64,000 nt of DNA from Novosphingobium sp. B1 (GCF_900176395.1 NZ_FWXL01000005.1:62001-126000), one strand, 5' to 3'; shown: positions 34,016 to 49,251, counted from the first letter of the stretch. The notes: a model not told the origin generated them from the letters alone. Program-made: numbers and translations.

Positions 34016-34909
34016 CTATGCGAGCGGATCGGACGAGAACGCGGACCTTGAGACGAGTGTTTCGGCGAGCGCCAATGCTCCACGCGCATCAGTGGCAGTG
34101 CCATCGGCCCCCACCTCTTCGACGATCGCAGGATTGGCATTGACCATTCTTCCACCGATTAAAACCTGAACTCCCGGCGTCCGGGAGACGCTGCGCATGG
34201 CGGAAATTAGGTCGGCCAAAAGTCCGTTAGGACAATCGCAACTGACGGTCAAGCCCACCACGTCAAAAGGACGATCTGCGATAATCTGCAGCAATTCCTT
34301 ACGCTTAGGATTGATCAACGCTTCGGTTTGCCACCCGTTTCGCGCGAAGATCTCCTCGAGCATCAAGGCACCGAGTGAATGATCGTCGCCCGGCACGGGC
34401 GAAAACAATGCGCTGCGCAGGCCCGGCCCGCCCGTTCCGAGTGGAGGGTGCCTGACGGCGACCTGGCGCATCACTTCCTGGATGCGCCACAGCCCCATGG
34501 TGACGTCGAGGAAGTCGCATTCGTCTTCCTCCCAGAACTGGCCAAGCCGGCGCGCAGATGGCGCCAGCAGATCGACGAACACCGACTCTACCGAAACGCC
34601 CCTTGCGATGTAGCCTTCGACCACGTCGAGCAGTTCATCAGCTTCCAGATCCAGTGGCAGCGCAGAAAAGCTTGCCGCGTCTGCAGGATCGACAGACAGC
34701 ACGCCGGGGACGCGACCACGCGCCATCCCGTTCGAGTGTGCCATCAGCAAACGCGGGATGATCTGCTCCTGAATCAGAGAATTGAGCGGAGAAGGAGCCC
34801 CTCGCCCCAAATCCCTGCCACTCCCGATAGCACGAGCCGGCGTACCTCGCGAGGTACGTCCCGACCGATGTGGTCGTTTTGATGACTCTGCCCCAAATAC
34901 AGTCGCCAT
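34016..34909 (-). CDS. aerR: Cobalamin-binding antirepressor AerR/PpaA
   Basis: 297 residues. An N-terminal extension of about 40 residues, then the AerR-type helical cap with FWEEDECDFLDVTMGLWRI (Trp126 region) and a Rossmann B12-binding domain containing DDHSLG with His177, the pattern used for cobalamin ligation. No MerR DNA-binding domain. In Rhodobacter AerR with light-formed hydroxocobalamin blocks CrtJ/PpsR; paired here with ppsR in one operon. Transcribed divergently from bchF over a 225-base region with two PpsR-type sites. Confidence 0.93.
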   Translation of the reverse strand: MATVFGAESSKRPHRSGRTSRGTPARAIGSGRDLGRGAPSPLNSLIQEQIIPRLLMAHSNGMARGRVPGVLSVDPADAASFSALPLDLEADELLDVVEGYIARGVSVESVFVDLLAPSARRLGQFWEEDECDFLDVTMGLWRIQEVMRQVAVRHPPLGTGGPGLRSALFSPVPGDDHSLGALMLEEIFARNGWQTEALINPKRKELLQIIADRPFDVVGLTVSCDCPNGLLADLISAMRSVSRTPGVQVLIGGRMVNANPAIVEEVGADGTATDARGALALAETLVSRSAFSSDPLA

Positions 34910-35003
34910 GTCAGACCCCTCCGGCCTGTTGAGAGCGTCATTCGCGCTCTTCCGGACTGTCGGCTCGATATTTCGACTCTGTTCGGTTCCCGCAGTCTAC
35001 GCC

Positions 35004-35065
35004 TGTTAATTGTTGCTGACAAACCCCCATCTGTCATTTTTATTTGTCGTCAAGATAGATTGACA
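35004..35065. promoter_or_regulatory. Two PpsR/CrtJ-type operators in the aerR-bchF region
   Basis: Site A TGTTAATTGTTGCTGACA (35004-35021) is an exact TGT-N12-ACA; site B CGTCAAGATAGATTGACA (35048-35065) is one base off and contains TTGACA (35060-35065), a likely -35 hexamer for bchF. Centres are 44 bp apart (about four helical turns), which would suit looping rather than the 8-bp adjacent arrangement at bchC. The 225-base gap (34910-35134) holds no gene. Confidence 0.7.
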
Positions 35066-35134
35066 CTTCTGCGAGACGAGGCGTAGTCTCCCCTCATTGA
35101 AGGCCTTGTGCCTCAGCCCGTGAAAGGGGCAAGA

Positions 35135-36939
<1,805 letters not shown>

Positions 36940-36942
36940 GCG

Positions 36943-38511
36943 ATGCAGCTGGCGGTCTGGACATACGAGGGTCCGCCACACGTTGGCGCCATGCGCGTCG
37001 CCACCGCGATGCAGGACATGCATTACGTACTGCACGCCCCACAGGGCGATACGTACGCCGACCTGCTGTTCACCATGATCGAACGGCGCGGCAAGCGCCC
37101 ACCGGTCACCTATACCACGTTCCAGGCGCGCGACCTGGGCAAGGACACCGCGAGCATCTTCCAGAACGCCGCGCGCGATGCTTACGAACGCTTTGCGCCC
37201 AAGGCGCTGCTGGTCGGGGCATCATGCACAGCAGAGCTGATCCAGGACGACCCGGCCGGCCTTGCCGAAGCGCTGGAACTGCCCTGCCCCGTGATCCCGC
37301 TGGAACTTCCCAGCTACCAGCGCAAGGAGAACTGGGGCGCAGCGGAGACGTTCTACCGCGTGGTGCGGCAACTGGTCGATCGCGACATACGCCCCGCGCC
37401 TCGCGAGGGACGCCGTCCGCTCGTCAACCTGCTCGGCCCTTGCGCCCTGGGCTTCCGCCATCGCGATGACGTGGCCGAAGTTCGCAAGCTGCTGGACAGC
37501 ATCGGGATCGACGTGAACTGCGTGGCACCGCTCGATGCTGCGCCCGACGATATCCGCACCCTCGGGCGCGCCGACTTCAACATCGTGCTCTATCCCGAAA
37601 CGGGTGGCGAAGCGGCGCGCTGGCTGGATCAGGCGCTGCACCAGCCTTCCATCCGGACTGTGCCGATCGGCGTTGGTGCAACACGCGAATTCATCGCGGA
37701 AGTTGCGGCGCTGGCCGGTGTCGACGAAACCGCCGCGCTCGTCGATCCGCAGTCGCGGATGCCGTGGTGGAGCCGTTCGGTCGATTCCACATATCTGACC
37801 GGCAAGCGCGTCTTCATCTTCGGCGATGCGACGCACGCGATCGCTGCTGCGCGAATTGCGCATGAGGAGCTGGGCTTCGAGGTTTGTGGCCTTGGCTGCT
37901 ACAATCGCGAATTCGCACGCGAGATGCGAGCAGCGGCTGCGTTCTACGGTGTTGATCCGCTTATTACGGACGATCATCTCGAAGTGGAGGACGCGATCCT
38001 CAATGCCTCGCCCGAACTGGTGCTGGGCACGCAGATGGAACGCCATATCGCCAAGCGCTTCGGCATTCCCTGCGCGGTGATCTCCTCACCAGTGCACGTG
38101 CAGGACTTCACGGCCCGGCATAGTCCGCAGATGGGCTTCGAAGGCGCCAACGTGATCTTCGATACCTGGGTCCATCCGCTGGTGATGGGGTTGGAAGAAC
38201 ACCTGCTGACGATGTTCCGCGACGACTTCGAGTTCTCCGACGAGGCCGGACCATCGCACCTGCACGGTGGCGCGCCCGTTGCCCGGCCACAGGCAGAGCC
38301 AGCGCCGGCATCAAGGATGGGCGAAGTTGCAGAAATGCCGACCGCCACGACCATCGAGTGGACGGCAGAAGCCGAGCAGGAATTGAAGAAAGTCCCGTTC
38401 TTCGTGCGCGGGAAGGTCCGCCGCAACACCGAGGCCTTCGCGGCCTCGCAAGGTCGCGGCGCTGTGGATCTGGCCACGCTTTATGATGCGAAGGCCCATT
38501 ATGCCCGGTAG
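36943..38511 (+). CDS. bchB: Light-independent protochlorophyllide reductase subunit B
   Basis: 522 residues. Asp36 (PQGDTYADL) is at the exact position of the unusual aspartate cluster ligand known in Rhodobacter BchB. C-terminal domain ([23 protein letters not shown]) is the conserved BchB tail that helps bind substrate. Three bases after bchN; overlaps bchH by 11 bases. Confidence 0.97.
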   Translation: MQLAVWTYEGPPHVGAMRVATAMQDMHYVLHAPQGDTYADLLFTMIERRGKRPPVTYTTFQARDLGKDTASIFQNAARDAYERFAPKALLVGASCTAELIQDDPAGLAEALELPCPVIPLELPSYQRKENWGAAETFYRVVRQLVDRDIRPAPREGRRPLVNLLGPCALGFRHRDDVAEVRKLLDSIGIDVNCVAPLDAAPDDIRTLGRADFNIVLYPETGGEAARWLDQALHQPSIRTVPIGVGATREFIAEVAALAGVDETAALVDPQSRMPWWSRSVDSTYLTGKRVFIFGDATHAIAAARIAHEELGFEVCGLGCYNREFAREMRAAAAFYGVDPLITDDHLEVEDAILNASPELVLGTQMERHIAKRFGIPCAVISSPVHVQDFTARHSPQMGFEGANVIFDTWVHPLVMGLEEHLLTMFRDDFEFSDEAGPSHLHGGAPVARPQAEPAPASRMGEVAEMPTATTIEWTAEAEQELKKVPFFVRGKVRRNTEAFAASQGRGAVDLATLYDAKAHYAR

Positions 38512-41500
38512 CCGCGCCCCGCAGGTCCGTGTTGCGATCGTAACACTGGACAACCACCTCAAGGCAGGCGTCGAACGGGCCGATTTCCGGCTAAGCACGG
38601 ACAACATCTGCGTGACGCTCCATGCCGCGACGGATTGGGATCGGCCTGGCAGCAAGGCGCTTGAAGCGACCAAGACGGCGATTGCGCAAGCCGACATCGT
38701 GATCGTGACGATGCTGTTCCTCGACGATCACATCCGCGCAATCCTACCGACGCTGGAAGCGCGCCGCGAAACTTGCGACGCGATGGTCTGCCTGATGTCT
38801 TCAGGCGAAGTGGTGCGCCTCACCCGGATGGGTGGCTATCGCATGGATGCACCGGCCAAGGGCCCGCTCGCAATGCTCAAGAAGCTGCGCGGATCGGGCA
38901 AGCCCGGGGCCAACTCGGGTGCCGGGCAGATGCGCGTGCTGCGCCGCCTGCCAAAGATCCTGCGCTTCATTCCAGGCACCGCGCAAGACGTGCGCGCCTA
39001 TTTCCTGACGCTGCAATACTGGCTGGCGGGATCGGACGACAATGTCGTGTCGATGGTCCGCGCGTTGATCGACCGTTATGCTGCGGGCGAACGCCTGACA
39101 CGGCGCGGAATGACGAAGGCGGAAGCGCCGCGCGATTATCCCGAGGTCGGCGTCTACCATCCGCGTACCGAGCAGAAGTTCTCGGACAGCTTGCGGCTTC
39201 TGCCGACGAAGCAGGGCCAGAACGGCACGGTAGGCCTGCTGCTGTTGCGCTCCTACCTGATCTCGAAAGATGCCGGCCATTACGATGGCATGATCGCGGC
39301 GCTGGAAGCCGCCGGCCTGCGGGTCATCCCGGGCTTTGCCAACGGTCTGGATTCGCGCCCCGTCATCGAGAAGTTCTTCTTGAAAGACGGCAAGCCGGTG
39401 GTCGATGCGGTAATCTCTCTCACCGGCTTCTCGCTGGTGGGCGGGCCTGCCTACAACGATGCCAAGGCCGCCGAGGAGATTTTGGCCAGTCTGGATGTGC
39501 CTTATGTCGCGGCGCATCCGCTGGAGTTCCAGACGCTCGAGCAGTGGGGGGCATCGCGGCAGGGGCTGCTGGCGCTTGAATCGACCATCATGGTGGCAAT
39601 CCCCGAGCTTGACGGCGCGACGATGCCGACGGTCTTTGGCGGGCGGTCCGACGGTGCCGGCCAAGCCTGTGCGGGATGCTCCAGAGGCTGCGTTTTTGAA
39701 AGCACTGGCCCGGTCAACGCGATGCGGGCCTGCCCTGAACGGGTGGAGGCACTGGCCGCGAAGGTCGTCAAGATCGTTGCGCTGCGCAAGGCGGAACGGG
39801 CGCGGCGCAAGGTGGCGATCACCATCTTCAACTTCCCGCCCAACTCGGGGGCCACCGGTTCTGCCGCATTCCTGGCGGTGTTTGAATCGCTGCTGGCGAC
39901 GCTCCGGCGCATGGCGCGCGAAGGCTATTGCGTCGATGTGCCCGAGAACGTGGATACGCTGCGCGATGCGATCCTGAAGGGCAATGCCGAGCGCTTCGGT
40001 GCAGATGCCAACGTCTATACGCGCATCGATGCCGACGAGCATGTGCGGCGCGAGCCTTACCTCGCCGAGATCGAGGCGCAGTGGGGACCGGCACCCGGCA
40101 AGATCCAGAGCGACGGATCGCACGTGCATGTGCTGGGTGCGCGATTTGGCAATGTCTTCGTGGGTGTGCAGCCAGGGTTCGGGTACGAAGGCGATCCCAT
40201 GCGCCTCCTGTTCGACGGCGACTTTGCCCCGACCCACGCGTTTTCTGCCTATTATCGCTGGATTCGCGAGGACTTCGGCGCCGACGCGGTGGTGCATTTC
40301 GGCACGCATGGCGCACTGGAATACATGCCGGGCAAGCAGGTGGGCCTGACCGGGAAGTGCTGGCCCGAGCGGTTGCTGGGCGACCTGCCCAACTTCTATC
40401 TCTTTGCTGCGAACAACCCATCGGAAGGCGTGCTGGCAAAGCGGCGTTCGGGCGCAACGATGCTGAGCTACCTGACCCCTCCACTGGCGCGGGCCGGGCT
40501 CTATCGCGGTTTTGCCGATCTCAAGGCCAGCATCGAACGCTGGCGGGTGACGACCGAGGAAGCCGAGCGCCTCGCGCTCGAAGAGCTGATCTGGGACGAG
40601 TGCGATGCGCTCGATGTGACGGGCGAGAGCGTCCACGAGTTGAGCGCCAATCTCTACGAGCTTGAGCGGACGCTGATCCCGCATGGGCTGCACGTACTTG
40701 GCGAAGCCCCTGCGGGAGCAGAGCGCGCCGAACTTGTGGAAGCACTGCTGGAAGCAGGCCACGGCTCGGCCGAGGCGATCGAGACGGCGCTGGATTCCTG
40801 CGATGAATTGAGCGCACTGATCCACGCGCTTGACGGGAGTTATGTCCGCCCTGCCCCGGGTGGTGACCTGCTGGCAAATCCCGCAGTCCTGCCGACCGGG
40901 CGCAACCTGCACGGCTTCGATCCGTTCCGCCTGCCCACGCGCTTTGCATGTGAGCAGGGCAAGCTTCAGGCACAGCGCCTGCTGGCGCGCCATGCCGCGA
41001 ACGGGGAAGCTGCGCCGGAAAGCCTGGCGATGGTCCTCTGGGGCACCGACAACATGAAGAGCGAGGGCGCGCAGATCGCGCAGGTGCTTTCGCTGATGGG
41101 CGCGCGGCCGCGGATCGACGGTTACGGCCGTCTTGCGGGTGCCGAACTGATCCCGCTGGAAGAACTGGGCCGCCCGCGCATCGACGTGGTGGTGACGCTT
41201 TCCGGCATCTTCCGCGACCTGCTGCCGCTGCAGACGCGAATGCTGGCCGAGGCAGCGCTCCTGGCCGCAAACGCCGACGAGCCGTTGGACATGAACTTCG
41301 TGCGCAAGCACAGCCTTTCGCACATGAGCGAGCACGGCTGCGACATGGAAACGGCCGCATTGCGGGTGTTCTCCAACGCCGAAGGAGCCTATGGCGCAAA
41401 CGTAAACCAGCTGATCGAGGGCGGTGTCTGGGCGGACCCGGACGAGCTGGCCAATGCCTTCGAGACGCGCAAGGGCTATGCCTATGGCGTCAAGGGTACG

Positions 41501-42121
41501 CCGGTGGCGCAACGCGACCTGCTGCGCAGCGCACTGAAGGACGTCGATTTCGTCTATCAGAACCTCGAGAGCGTCGAGGTCGGGATTACCGATCTTGACC
41601 AGTACGTCGACAGCCTGGGCGGGGTCAGCCGATCGATCGCCCGGGCCAAGGGGACAGAGGCGCCGGTCTATATTGTCGATGCGACGGTGGGCGAGGCCAA
41701 GGTGCGCACGCTGGCCGAGCAGATCGACCTGGAGACGCGCACGCGCACGCTCAACCCCAAGTGGTTCGAGGGCATGTTGCAGCACGGCTTCGAAGGCGTG
41801 CGCCATATCGAACAGCACGTGACGAACACGGTAGGCTGGTCGGCCACAACGGGCCAGGTGGCGCCGTGGGTCTACCAGAAGATCAGCGAGACCTTCGTCC
41901 TCGACCCGGCAATGCGCGAACGACTTTCGCAGCTCAACCCGACGAGTTCGGCGCGGGTGGCGAACCGGCTGCTCGAGGCCTGCGAGCGGCGCTTGTGGGA
42001 ACCCGACGACGATACGCTCGAAGCGCTGCGCATGGCCAGCGACGAGCTTGAGGACAGGCTGGAAGGCGTGTTCGCAGGGCCTGCCCCTTCAACCATCACT
42101 TCCGCAATTGCGGCGGAATAG
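38501..42121 (+). CDS. bchH: Magnesium chelatase subunit BchH
   Basis: 1206 residues, the full-length porphyrin-binding subunit (CobN/BchH family). Start ATG 38501 has AAGG eight bases upstream and lies inside the bchB end; ATGs at 38483/38486 are alternatives. Conserved [21 protein letters not shown] and [16 protein letters not shown] segments are seen. Binds protoporphyrin IX and receives Mg2+ with BchI-BchD help; also the first point at which haem and bacteriochlorophyll paths part. bchL follows after nine bases with a GGAG ribosome site. Confidence 0.97.
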   Translation: MPGSRAPQVRVAIVTLDNHLKAGVERADFRLSTDNICVTLHAATDWDRPGSKALEATKTAIAQADIVIVTMLFLDDHIRAILPTLEARRETCDAMVCLMSSGEVVRLTRMGGYRMDAPAKGPLAMLKKLRGSGKPGANSGAGQMRVLRRLPKILRFIPGTAQDVRAYFLTLQYWLAGSDDNVVSMVRALIDRYAAGERLTRRGMTKAEAPRDYPEVGVYHPRTEQKFSDSLRLLPTKQGQNGTVGLLLLRSYLISKDAGHYDGMIAALEAAGLRVIPGFANGLDSRPVIEKFFLKDGKPVVDAVISLTGFSLVGGPAYNDAKAAEEILASLDVPYVAAHPLEFQTLEQWGASRQGLLALESTIMVAIPELDGATMPTVFGGRSDGAGQACAGCSRGCVFESTGPVNAMRACPERVEALAAKVVKIVALRKAERARRKVAITIFNFPPNSGATGSAAFLAVFESLLATLRRMAREGYCVDVPENVDTLRDAILKGNAERFGADANVYTRIDADEHVRREPYLAEIEAQWGPAPGKIQSDGSHVHVLGARFGNVFVGVQPGFGYEGDPMRLLFDGDFAPTHAFSAYYRWIREDFGADAVVHFGTHGALEYMPGKQVGLTGKCWPERLLGDLPNFYLFAANNPSEGVLAKRRSGATMLSYLTPPLARAGLYRGFADLKASIERWRVTTEEAERLALEELIWDECDALDVTGESVHELSANLYELERTLIPHGLHVLGEAPAGAERAELVEALLEAGHGSAEAIETALDSCDELSALIHALDGSYVRPAPGGDLLANPAVLPTGRNLHGFDPFRLPTRFACEQGKLQAQRLLARHAANGEAAPESLAMVLWGTDNMKSEGAQIAQVLSLMGARPRIDGYGRLAGAELIPLEELGRPRIDVVVTLSGIFRDLLPLQTRMLAEAALLAANADEPLDMNFVRKHSLSHMSEHGCDMETAALRVFSNAEGAYGANVNQLIEGGVWADPDELANAFETRKGYAYGVKGTPVAQRDLLRSALKDVDFVYQNLESVEVGITDLDQYVDSLGGVSRSIARAKGTEAPVYIVDATVGEAKVRTLAEQIDLETRTRTLNPKWFEGMLQHGFEGVRHIEQHVTNTVGWSATTGQVAPWVYQKISETFVLDPAMRERLSQLNPTSSARVANRLLEACERRLWEPDDDTLEALRMASDELEDRLEGVFAGPAPSTITSAIAAE

Positions 42122-43730
<1,609 letters not shown>

Positions 43731-43731
<1 letters not shown>

Positions 43732-45155
43732 TGGCGCAGCGGCAGGCCCTTTCTGCGAAATGGAGCAAGGTGGCCCTCACCTGGCTGCCGTTCGCCGATG
43801 CGGCCAGTGCCGAAATCCCGCTGTCGCGCCTGCTGCGCCTGTCATTGTTCCAGGTGAGCGTGGGCATGATGACCGTGCTGCTCAATGGCACGCTGAACCG
43901 CGTAATGATCGTGGAACTGGGCATTCCTGCGTGGCTGGTATCGCTGATGATCGCCATTCCGCTGCTGGCGGCACCATTCCGCGCGCTGATCGGTCACAGG
44001 TCCGATGTGCACCGTTCGGTGCTGGGCTGGCGGCGCGTGCCGTTCATCTGGTTCGGCACCCTCATGCAGTTCGGCGGCCTAGCGATCATGCCTTTCGCGC
44101 TGCTGCTGATGGCGCGGCCCGAACTGTTCGCGATTGGCGTTGCGGCAAGCGCGCTGGCGTTCCTGCTGGCAGGCTTTGGCATGCACACGACGCAGACCGC
44201 GGGGCTTGCCCTGACCGGTGACCTTGTCGACGACGAACGACGCCCACGCGCCGTGGCGCTACTGTACCTCGCGTTGCTGGCGGGCATGATGATCGCCGCG
44301 CTGGTGATCGGCGGGCTGCTGGCCCACTTCACGCCGACCCGGCTGGTGCAGGTGATTCAGGGCTCGGCAATCCTGACGTTCTTCCTCAATGTGATTGCCC
44401 TGTGGAAGCAGGAGGCGCGCAGCGCAGCGATCGCTTCTGCCGACACCCCGCGCCCCGCATTTACCGACGTGTGGCAGAACTTCGTGGCCGAGCCGATCAC
44501 GATGCGATTGCTGGTGGCGGTGGGCCTTGGGGCGACGGCCTTCTCGATGCAGGACGCGCTGCTCGAGCCTTATGGCGGCGAGATCCTCGGCCTTTCGGTT
44601 GGCGCAACGACATTCCTGACCGGGGGCTGGTCGCTTGGCGCGCTGGTCGGTTTCACGCTTTCGGGCCGCTGGCTTTCGCGCGGCATGGACGCACTGCGGA
44701 TCGCCGGGTTCGGCGCGGTCGTGGGGATCGCCGCGTTCATGCTGGTGATCTTTGCAGCGCCGCTCGGCAGCCCGCCGGCGCTATTGGCAGGCGCGACCGG
44801 TATCGGCGCGGGTGCTGGGCTGTTCCTTGTCGGCACGCTGACAACGGCCATGACGCTGGCGACCGAGAAAACCTCCGGACTTGCGCTTGGCGCATGGGGC
44901 GCGGTGCAGACCACTTTTGCGGGCCTCGCCATCGCCATGGGCGGGGTGCTGCGCGATCTGGTTTCCGGCCTCGCTGTCTCCGACGAGCTGGGTCTGACGC
45001 TGGCCAACCGCGCCACGGGTTATGCCACGATCTACATCATCGAAATCTGCCTGCTGCTGGCCACGCTCGTCGTGCTGGGCCCGCTGGTCGGCCAGACCCC
45101 GGCGGGAATCCGGCGGGAGGGACGAAGCTTCGGACTGACGGAATTCCCCACATGA
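43731..45155 (+). CDS. lhaA: LH1 assembly protein LhaA (MFS/PucC family)
   Basis: 474 residues, about twelve membrane spans, opening WSKVALTWLPFADAASAEIPLSRLLRLSLF as LhaA does. FSMQDALLEPYGGEILGLSVGATT is the family signature. It is required for LH1 assembly in Rhodobacter and occupies the normal place between bchM and puhA. Paralogue of the protein at 30317-31630. Confidence 0.95.
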
Positions 45156-45192
45156 GCAGCAGGGGCAAAGGGAACGCGAAGAGGACACGCAC

Positions 45193-45957
45193 ATGAACTA
45201 CGGCAATATCGTCGGCACGATCGATGCCGCTCAGATCGCGATGATAACCTTTATCGGGTTCTTTATCGCCCTTGTTTTCTGGCTCCGCCGCGAGGATCGG
45301 CGCGAGGGCTATCCGCTGGAAGACGCGCTGACCGGGCGCCTGCTCAGCGAGGGTGGACCGCTTTCGGCTGCTGCACCCAAGACCTTCATCCTGCCGTTCG
45401 GCAAGGGCACCAAGTCTGTCCCGACCGGTGAGCGCGATCCTTTCGAAGTGAACGCCAAGCGCCGCGAAACCTTTGGCGGCGCGCCGCTGAGCCCGACTGG
45501 TGACGTTTTTGCCGCTGGCGTCGGCCCCGGTTCCTATGCCGACCGTGCCAAGTGGGCGGACATCGATGCCCATGGCAATCCGCGCATCGTGCCGATGGGC
45601 CTCGCGCCGGAGATCAGCGTGGCAACGGCAAGCACCGACCCGTGTGGCCTGCCAGTCTATGGCGCCGATGGCCTCAAGGCCGGCGTGGTGACCGACATGT
45701 GGGTCGACCGGGCCGAACACATGGTGCGTTATCTGGCCGTGGATACCGGCACGTCGACCGTGCTGGCGCCGATGCCGATGGCCGTGGTGAAGAAGAACGC
45801 GGTGATCATCGACGCGATCAATGCCGCCGACTTTGCGGGCGCCCCCTTCCCCGCCAATCCGGGCGAGATCACCCGGTATGAGGAAGAGCGCACCGTGGCC
45901 TACTTCGGCACCGGCTATCTCTATGCCAACGAAAACCGGCTGGAACCGCTGATATGA
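45193..45957 (+). CDS. puhA: Reaction centre H subunit PuhA
   Basis: 254 residues. One N-terminal membrane span (about 12-30, IAMITFIGFFIALVFWL) followed by RREDRREGYPLE and a large cytoplasmic beta-rich domain with the PRC-barrel-type VTDMWVDRAEHMVRYLAV. H caps PufL/M and guides protons to QB. Starts 37 bases after lhaA with GAAGAGGA as ribosome site; overlaps puhB. Confidence 0.97.
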   Translation: MNYGNIVGTIDAAQIAMITFIGFFIALVFWLRREDRREGYPLEDALTGRLLSEGGPLSAAAPKTFILPFGKGTKSVPTGERDPFEVNAKRRETFGGAPLSPTGDVFAAGVGPGSYADRAKWADIDAHGNPRIVPMGLAPEISVATASTDPCGLPVYGADGLKAGVVTDMWVDRAEHMVRYLAVDTGTSTVLAPMPMAVVKKNAVIIDAINAADFAGAPFPANPGEITRYEEERTVAYFGTGYLYANENRLEPLI

Positions 45958-46577
45958 GCGAGTACGACCACGAGCCGATCCGCGGTCTGCCGGGCGACCT
46001 GCCGGCCGGCGAAAGCATCCTGTGGCAAGGTTCGCCCGATTGGCGGACCTTCGCCCGCAGCGCCTTGCATACCCGCTGGGTGAGCAGCTATTTCGCAGCA
46101 CTGGCCGTGCTCGGCCTTGCCACTGGCAAGCTGTTCGGTGCTGGTGCGGCCGTTGTCGGCGGAGCAATCACGCAAGGGTTGCTGGCGGTGTTCGCAATCG
46201 CCGTGGCGCGGACGACGGTTTACACCATCACCAACCGCCGCGTGGTGCTGCGCATCGGCGTGGCACTGAACAAGTGCGTGAACTTGCCGCTGGCGACGAT
46301 CGGCTCGGCAGACCTTCGTCCGCAGGGTGGCGGGCATGGTGATATTGCGCTGACACTGGTCGGCCGTCATCGGCTTGGCTTTGCGATGCTCTGGCCGCAT
46401 GCCCGGCCCTGGCGGTTTGGCCAGCCTAGTCCCATGCTGCGCGCCATGCCCGATGCAGTAGCAGTCGCCAAGGTTCTGGCCAGGGCCTGCGCTGCTGTCG
46501 TTCCGAACGAGGCTGCTGCAGTACGCGCCAAGGCCACGCCCGTTCGCGGTCATGGCCTGCAGGGCGCCGCGGCATGA
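45954..46577 (+). CDS. puhB: Photosynthetic complex assembly protein PuhB
   Basis: 207 residues. PH-like domain (IRGLPGDLPAGESILWQGSPDW; YTITNRRVVLRIGVALNKCVNLPL) with a central membrane segment. PuhB is needed for efficient reaction centre assembly. ATGA overlaps on both sides. Confidence 0.94.
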   Translation: MSEYDHEPIRGLPGDLPAGESILWQGSPDWRTFARSALHTRWVSSYFAALAVLGLATGKLFGAGAAVVGGAITQGLLAVFAIAVARTTVYTITNRRVVLRIGVALNKCVNLPLATIGSADLRPQGGGHGDIALTLVGRHRLGFAMLWPHARPWRFGQPSPMLRAMPDAVAVAKVLARACAAVVPNEAAAVRAKATPVRGHGLQGAAA

Positions 46578-47071
46578 GCCTCGTTCACGACCATGAAAAC
46601 ACCGTTCCGCGCCCGGCGCTGATCCTTGCAGGTGCGTTGGTGGCAACGACATTGGCGTTGACCGGGCTGGTGCGCGTCGGGGTGCTGGAGCGCGAGGCGG
46701 TGCCGGCTGTGGCGCGCGCCAGGGACAATGTGGTCGCCGTGGAAGTGCGGCACCTCGCTTTCGAGGATCGTGCTGACGGCGCTGTCGTGGTCAAGGATGC
46801 AGATGCAGGTTCGACGCTCGCGGTCTTGATGGGCGAGAACGATGGTGGCGGGTTCGTGCGTGGCGTGATGCGCGGCATGGCTCGCGACAGGAAGATGAAG
46901 GGGATCGGCCCAGCGGCTCCCTTCGAACTGACGCAGTGGGAGAACGGATCGCTCTCGCTGCGCGACCCGGCAACGGGGCGTTCGATCGAGCTTGGCTCAT
47001 TCGGCGCGACCAACCGGGCCGCCTTTGCCAGGTTCCTCGGTGGAACGGCAGCAAAGGGGAATCAGGCATGA
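46574..47071 (+). CDS. puhC: Photosynthetic complex assembly protein PuhC
   Basis: 165 residues. One N-terminal membrane span (about 15-35), then a periplasmic domain; [27 protein letters not shown] is the conserved PuhC end. Needed for normal RC-LH1 levels. Overlaps puhB and the next small gene by ATGA-type junctions. Confidence 0.92.
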   Translation: MSLVHDHENTVPRPALILAGALVATTLALTGLVRVGVLEREAVPAVARARDNVVAVEVRHLAFEDRADGAVVVKDADAGSTLAVLMGENDGGGFVRGVMRGMARDRKMKGIGPAAPFELTQWENGSLSLRDPATGRSIELGSFGATNRAAFARFLGGTAAKGNQA

Positions 47072-47358
47072 TCCGCGCCCGCGCCTTCGAAGTGCCCTGC
47101 CGCGTGGCGGTGGAGCAGAGCGAGGCGCATTTCCACGCGCATGTCGAGCTGGCGGGCAACTTGTCTGTCCAGCCCGGCGACAAGGTTCGCGTTCATGGCG
47201 AACCGATCCGCGTGGCCTTCGGGCAAAGCGCCGTGTTCGAGCGGACGGCGACCGTCGTCCGGGCAGGCCCCCTGCTGCGGGGGTGGATGCGGCTTGTCGC
47301 TTACCTTGGCCTGACCGAGCTTTACGAGGTCAGCTTCAATCCTGGGAGCCTGAGATGA
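47068..47358 (+). CDS. Conserved-looking 96-aa protein between puhC and acsF
   Basis: 96 residues ([30 protein letters not shown]...). Soluble, beta-rich; [20 protein letters not shown] resembles a small beta-barrel, with no membrane span and no catalytic motif I recognise. Coupled by ATGA at both ends to puhC and acsF, so it is surely translated. Unnamed small genes are found here in several proteobacterial clusters. A role with AcsF or complex assembly is inference. Confidence 0.75.
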   Translation: MIRARAFEVPCRVAVEQSEAHFHAHVELAGNLSVQPGDKVRVHGEPIRVAFGQSAVFERTATVVRAGPLLRGWMRLVAYLGLTELYEVSFNPGSLR

Positions 47359-48443
47359 ACGCGATCACACTCGAACGCCCCGTGGCAGCGCCGGAGCGCG
47401 CGCCCAAGCCCGACGTTCACAAGATGGTGCAGCATGAGACGGTGCTGAGCCCGCGTTTCTACACCACCGATTTCGCCGCGCTCGATGCCATCGACGTCTC
47501 GCTTGTCCGCGAGGAATGGGACGAGTTGATGGCCGAGATGGTCAGCGATCCCAACAAGAAGCACTTCAAGCGTCAGGAAAGCTTTGCCGGGGTGATCGAG
47601 GGGCTGGAGCCGGAGCTGCGGGCGGAGTTCATCGATTTCCTCGTCAGTTCGCTTACCTCGGAGTTTTCTGGCTGCATCCTCTACGCCGAAATGGCACGGC
47701 GCACGAAGAACCCTGACATGAAGCTGCTGTTCAAGCTGTTGGCGCGCGATGAAAGCCGCCATGCCGGGTTCATCAATGAATCGCTGAAAGACGCCGGGAT
47801 CGGCATCGACCTCGGCTTCCTGACCAAGGCCAAGAAGTACCATTACTTCAAGCCGAAGTTCATCTTCTACTCGGTCTACCTGTCCGAGAAGATCGGCTAT
47901 GCCCGCTATATCGCGATCTATCGCCAGCTGGCCGCGCACCCGGAACTGCGTTTCCATCCGATCTTCAACTGGTTCGAGAGCTGGTGCAACGACGAGTTCC
48001 GCCATGGCGAGGCGTTTGCGCTGCTGCTGCGGGCTGACCCCAAGCTGCTGACCGGCATGAACAAGCTGTGGGTGCGTTTCTTCCTGCTCGCCGTCTATTC
48101 GACGATGTACGTGCGCGATCATGCACGGCCGGTGTTCCACAAGGCGCTCGGTCTCGATCCCGAGACCTACGACTACCGCGTGTTCGAGATCTGCACCGCG
48201 ATCAGCCGCCAGGTCTTTCCGGTCGAGCTCGATACCGACGATCCGCGCTTCCGCCGGGCGATGAAGCGGCTGCTGGTGGCAAGCCAGCGCATCGAGGAAG
48301 GCAAGAAGCGCGGCGGCATTGCCGGCGTGCTGATGCGGGCTTCAGGTGCGATGGGTGCCGGCGCCAACTTCGCAAGGATGTACCTGCTGCGCCCCCGCCG
48401 CAACGAACTGCCGGCAACCGTGCGGCTGCAGCCCGCGTGGTAA
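47355..48443 (+). CDS. acsF: Aerobic Mg-protoporphyrin IX monomethyl ester cyclase AcsF
   Basis: 362 residues from ATG 47355; an overlapping longer frame from 46992 is out of place. Diiron ligands are visible in the ferritin-like bundle: Glu103 (TSEFSGC), DESRH (132-136), and NDEFRH (212-217). The enzyme forms the isocyclic ring E using O2. No anaerobic BchE gene is in the window, in keeping with an aerobic phototroph. Confidence 0.97.
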   Translation: MNAITLERPVAAPERAPKPDVHKMVQHETVLSPRFYTTDFAALDAIDVSLVREEWDELMAEMVSDPNKKHFKRQESFAGVIEGLEPELRAEFIDFLVSSLTSEFSGCILYAEMARRTKNPDMKLLFKLLARDESRHAGFINESLKDAGIGIDLGFLTKAKKYHYFKPKFIFYSVYLSEKIGYARYIAIYRQLAAHPELRFHPIFNWFESWCNDEFRHGEAFALLLRADPKLLTGMNKLWVRFFLLAVYSTMYVRDHARPVFHKALGLDPETYDYRVFEICTAISRQVFPVELDTDDPRFRRAMKRLLVASQRIEEGKKRGGIAGVLMRASGAMGAGANFARMYLLRPRRNELPATVRLQPAW

Positions 48444-49216
48444 GCTGGACCGGCCATGTCCTGCCGGTTATCGCCACGATCGTGGTCTGGTTCCTTGCGA
48501 CCGGCCTGATCGCCTGGGCGGACAACCGCGAACGCCGCACTTTCCCGCGCAGCCTGATGCTGGCGGGAATTGCCGGTGTTGGCGGGCTGGCAGTCGTGGG
48601 CTGGTCGATGAACAAGCCGACCCTCACGGGCGTCTATGCCGCCTTTGCCGGTGCGATCCTGATCTGGTCATGGCACGAGATCAGCTTCCTGACCGGGGCG
48701 GTGACGGGGCCGCGGCGCGAGCCTTGCCCCGCAGAAGCGCGCGGGCTGGAGAGGTTCTTCCACGCCGTGAGCGCTGTAGCCTGGCACGAGATTGCGCTGG
48801 CCTTGAGCGCGATCGGGCTCATTTCCCTGAGCTGGAACGCGGCCAACCAGATCGGCGCGATGACTTTCACGCTGCTTCTGGCGATGCGGCTTTCGACAAA
48901 GCTGGTGATCTTCTTCGGCGTACCGAACATGAGCACCGAGATCTTTCCGCCGCACCTCGCCTATCTCAAGACATATTTTGGGCCGCGCCGGATGGGGCCT
49001 GAACTTTTCTTTGCGATTGCAGGCACTTCCTCACTGGCCGGGTGGCTCGGTTTGATCGCGATCAATGCGCCCGAGGGCAGCGCCAGTGCATCAGGCGCCA
49101 GCCTGCTGTTCGCGCTGGCCGCCCTTGGCGCTCTCGAACACCTGTTTCTGGCCCTGCCGATCCGCGACGGGGCACTCTGGGGCTGGGCCTTGCCCACCCG
49201 TCGACCTGCGAACTGA
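48437..49216 (+). CDS. puhE: Photosynthetic complex assembly protein PuhE (DUF3623)
   Basis: 259 residues. GTG at 48437-48439 is the only sensible start; it overlaps the acsF stop by seven bases. About seven membrane spans. [22 protein letters not shown] and [17 protein letters not shown] are the PuhE/DUF3623 signatures. Mutants in Rhodobacter change RC-LH1 levels. hemA follows after 35 bases. Confidence 0.9.
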   Translation: MVSWTGHVLPVIATIVVWFLATGLIAWADNRERRTFPRSLMLAGIAGVGGLAVVGWSMNKPTLTGVYAAFAGAILIWSWHEISFLTGAVTGPRREPCPAEARGLERFFHAVSAVAWHEIALALSAIGLISLSWNAANQIGAMTFTLLLAMRLSTKLVIFFGVPNMSTEIFPPHLAYLKTYFGPRRMGPELFFAIAGTSSLAGWLGLIAINAPEGSASASGASLLFALAALGALEHLFLALPIRDGALWGWALPTRRPAN

Positions 49217-49251
49217 AATAGAAGAAGAATTCACGAAGAGGACCGACAACC

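Noticed and set aside
35032..35049. Third PpsR site in the aerR-bchF gap
   Set aside because: TGT is followed after 12 bases by TCG, two mismatches and no dyad.
38801..41818. 1005-codon open frame antisense to bchH
   Set aside because: High-GC codon bias leaves the opposite strand open; the bchH frame has full family homology and the antisense product has no recognisable domain.
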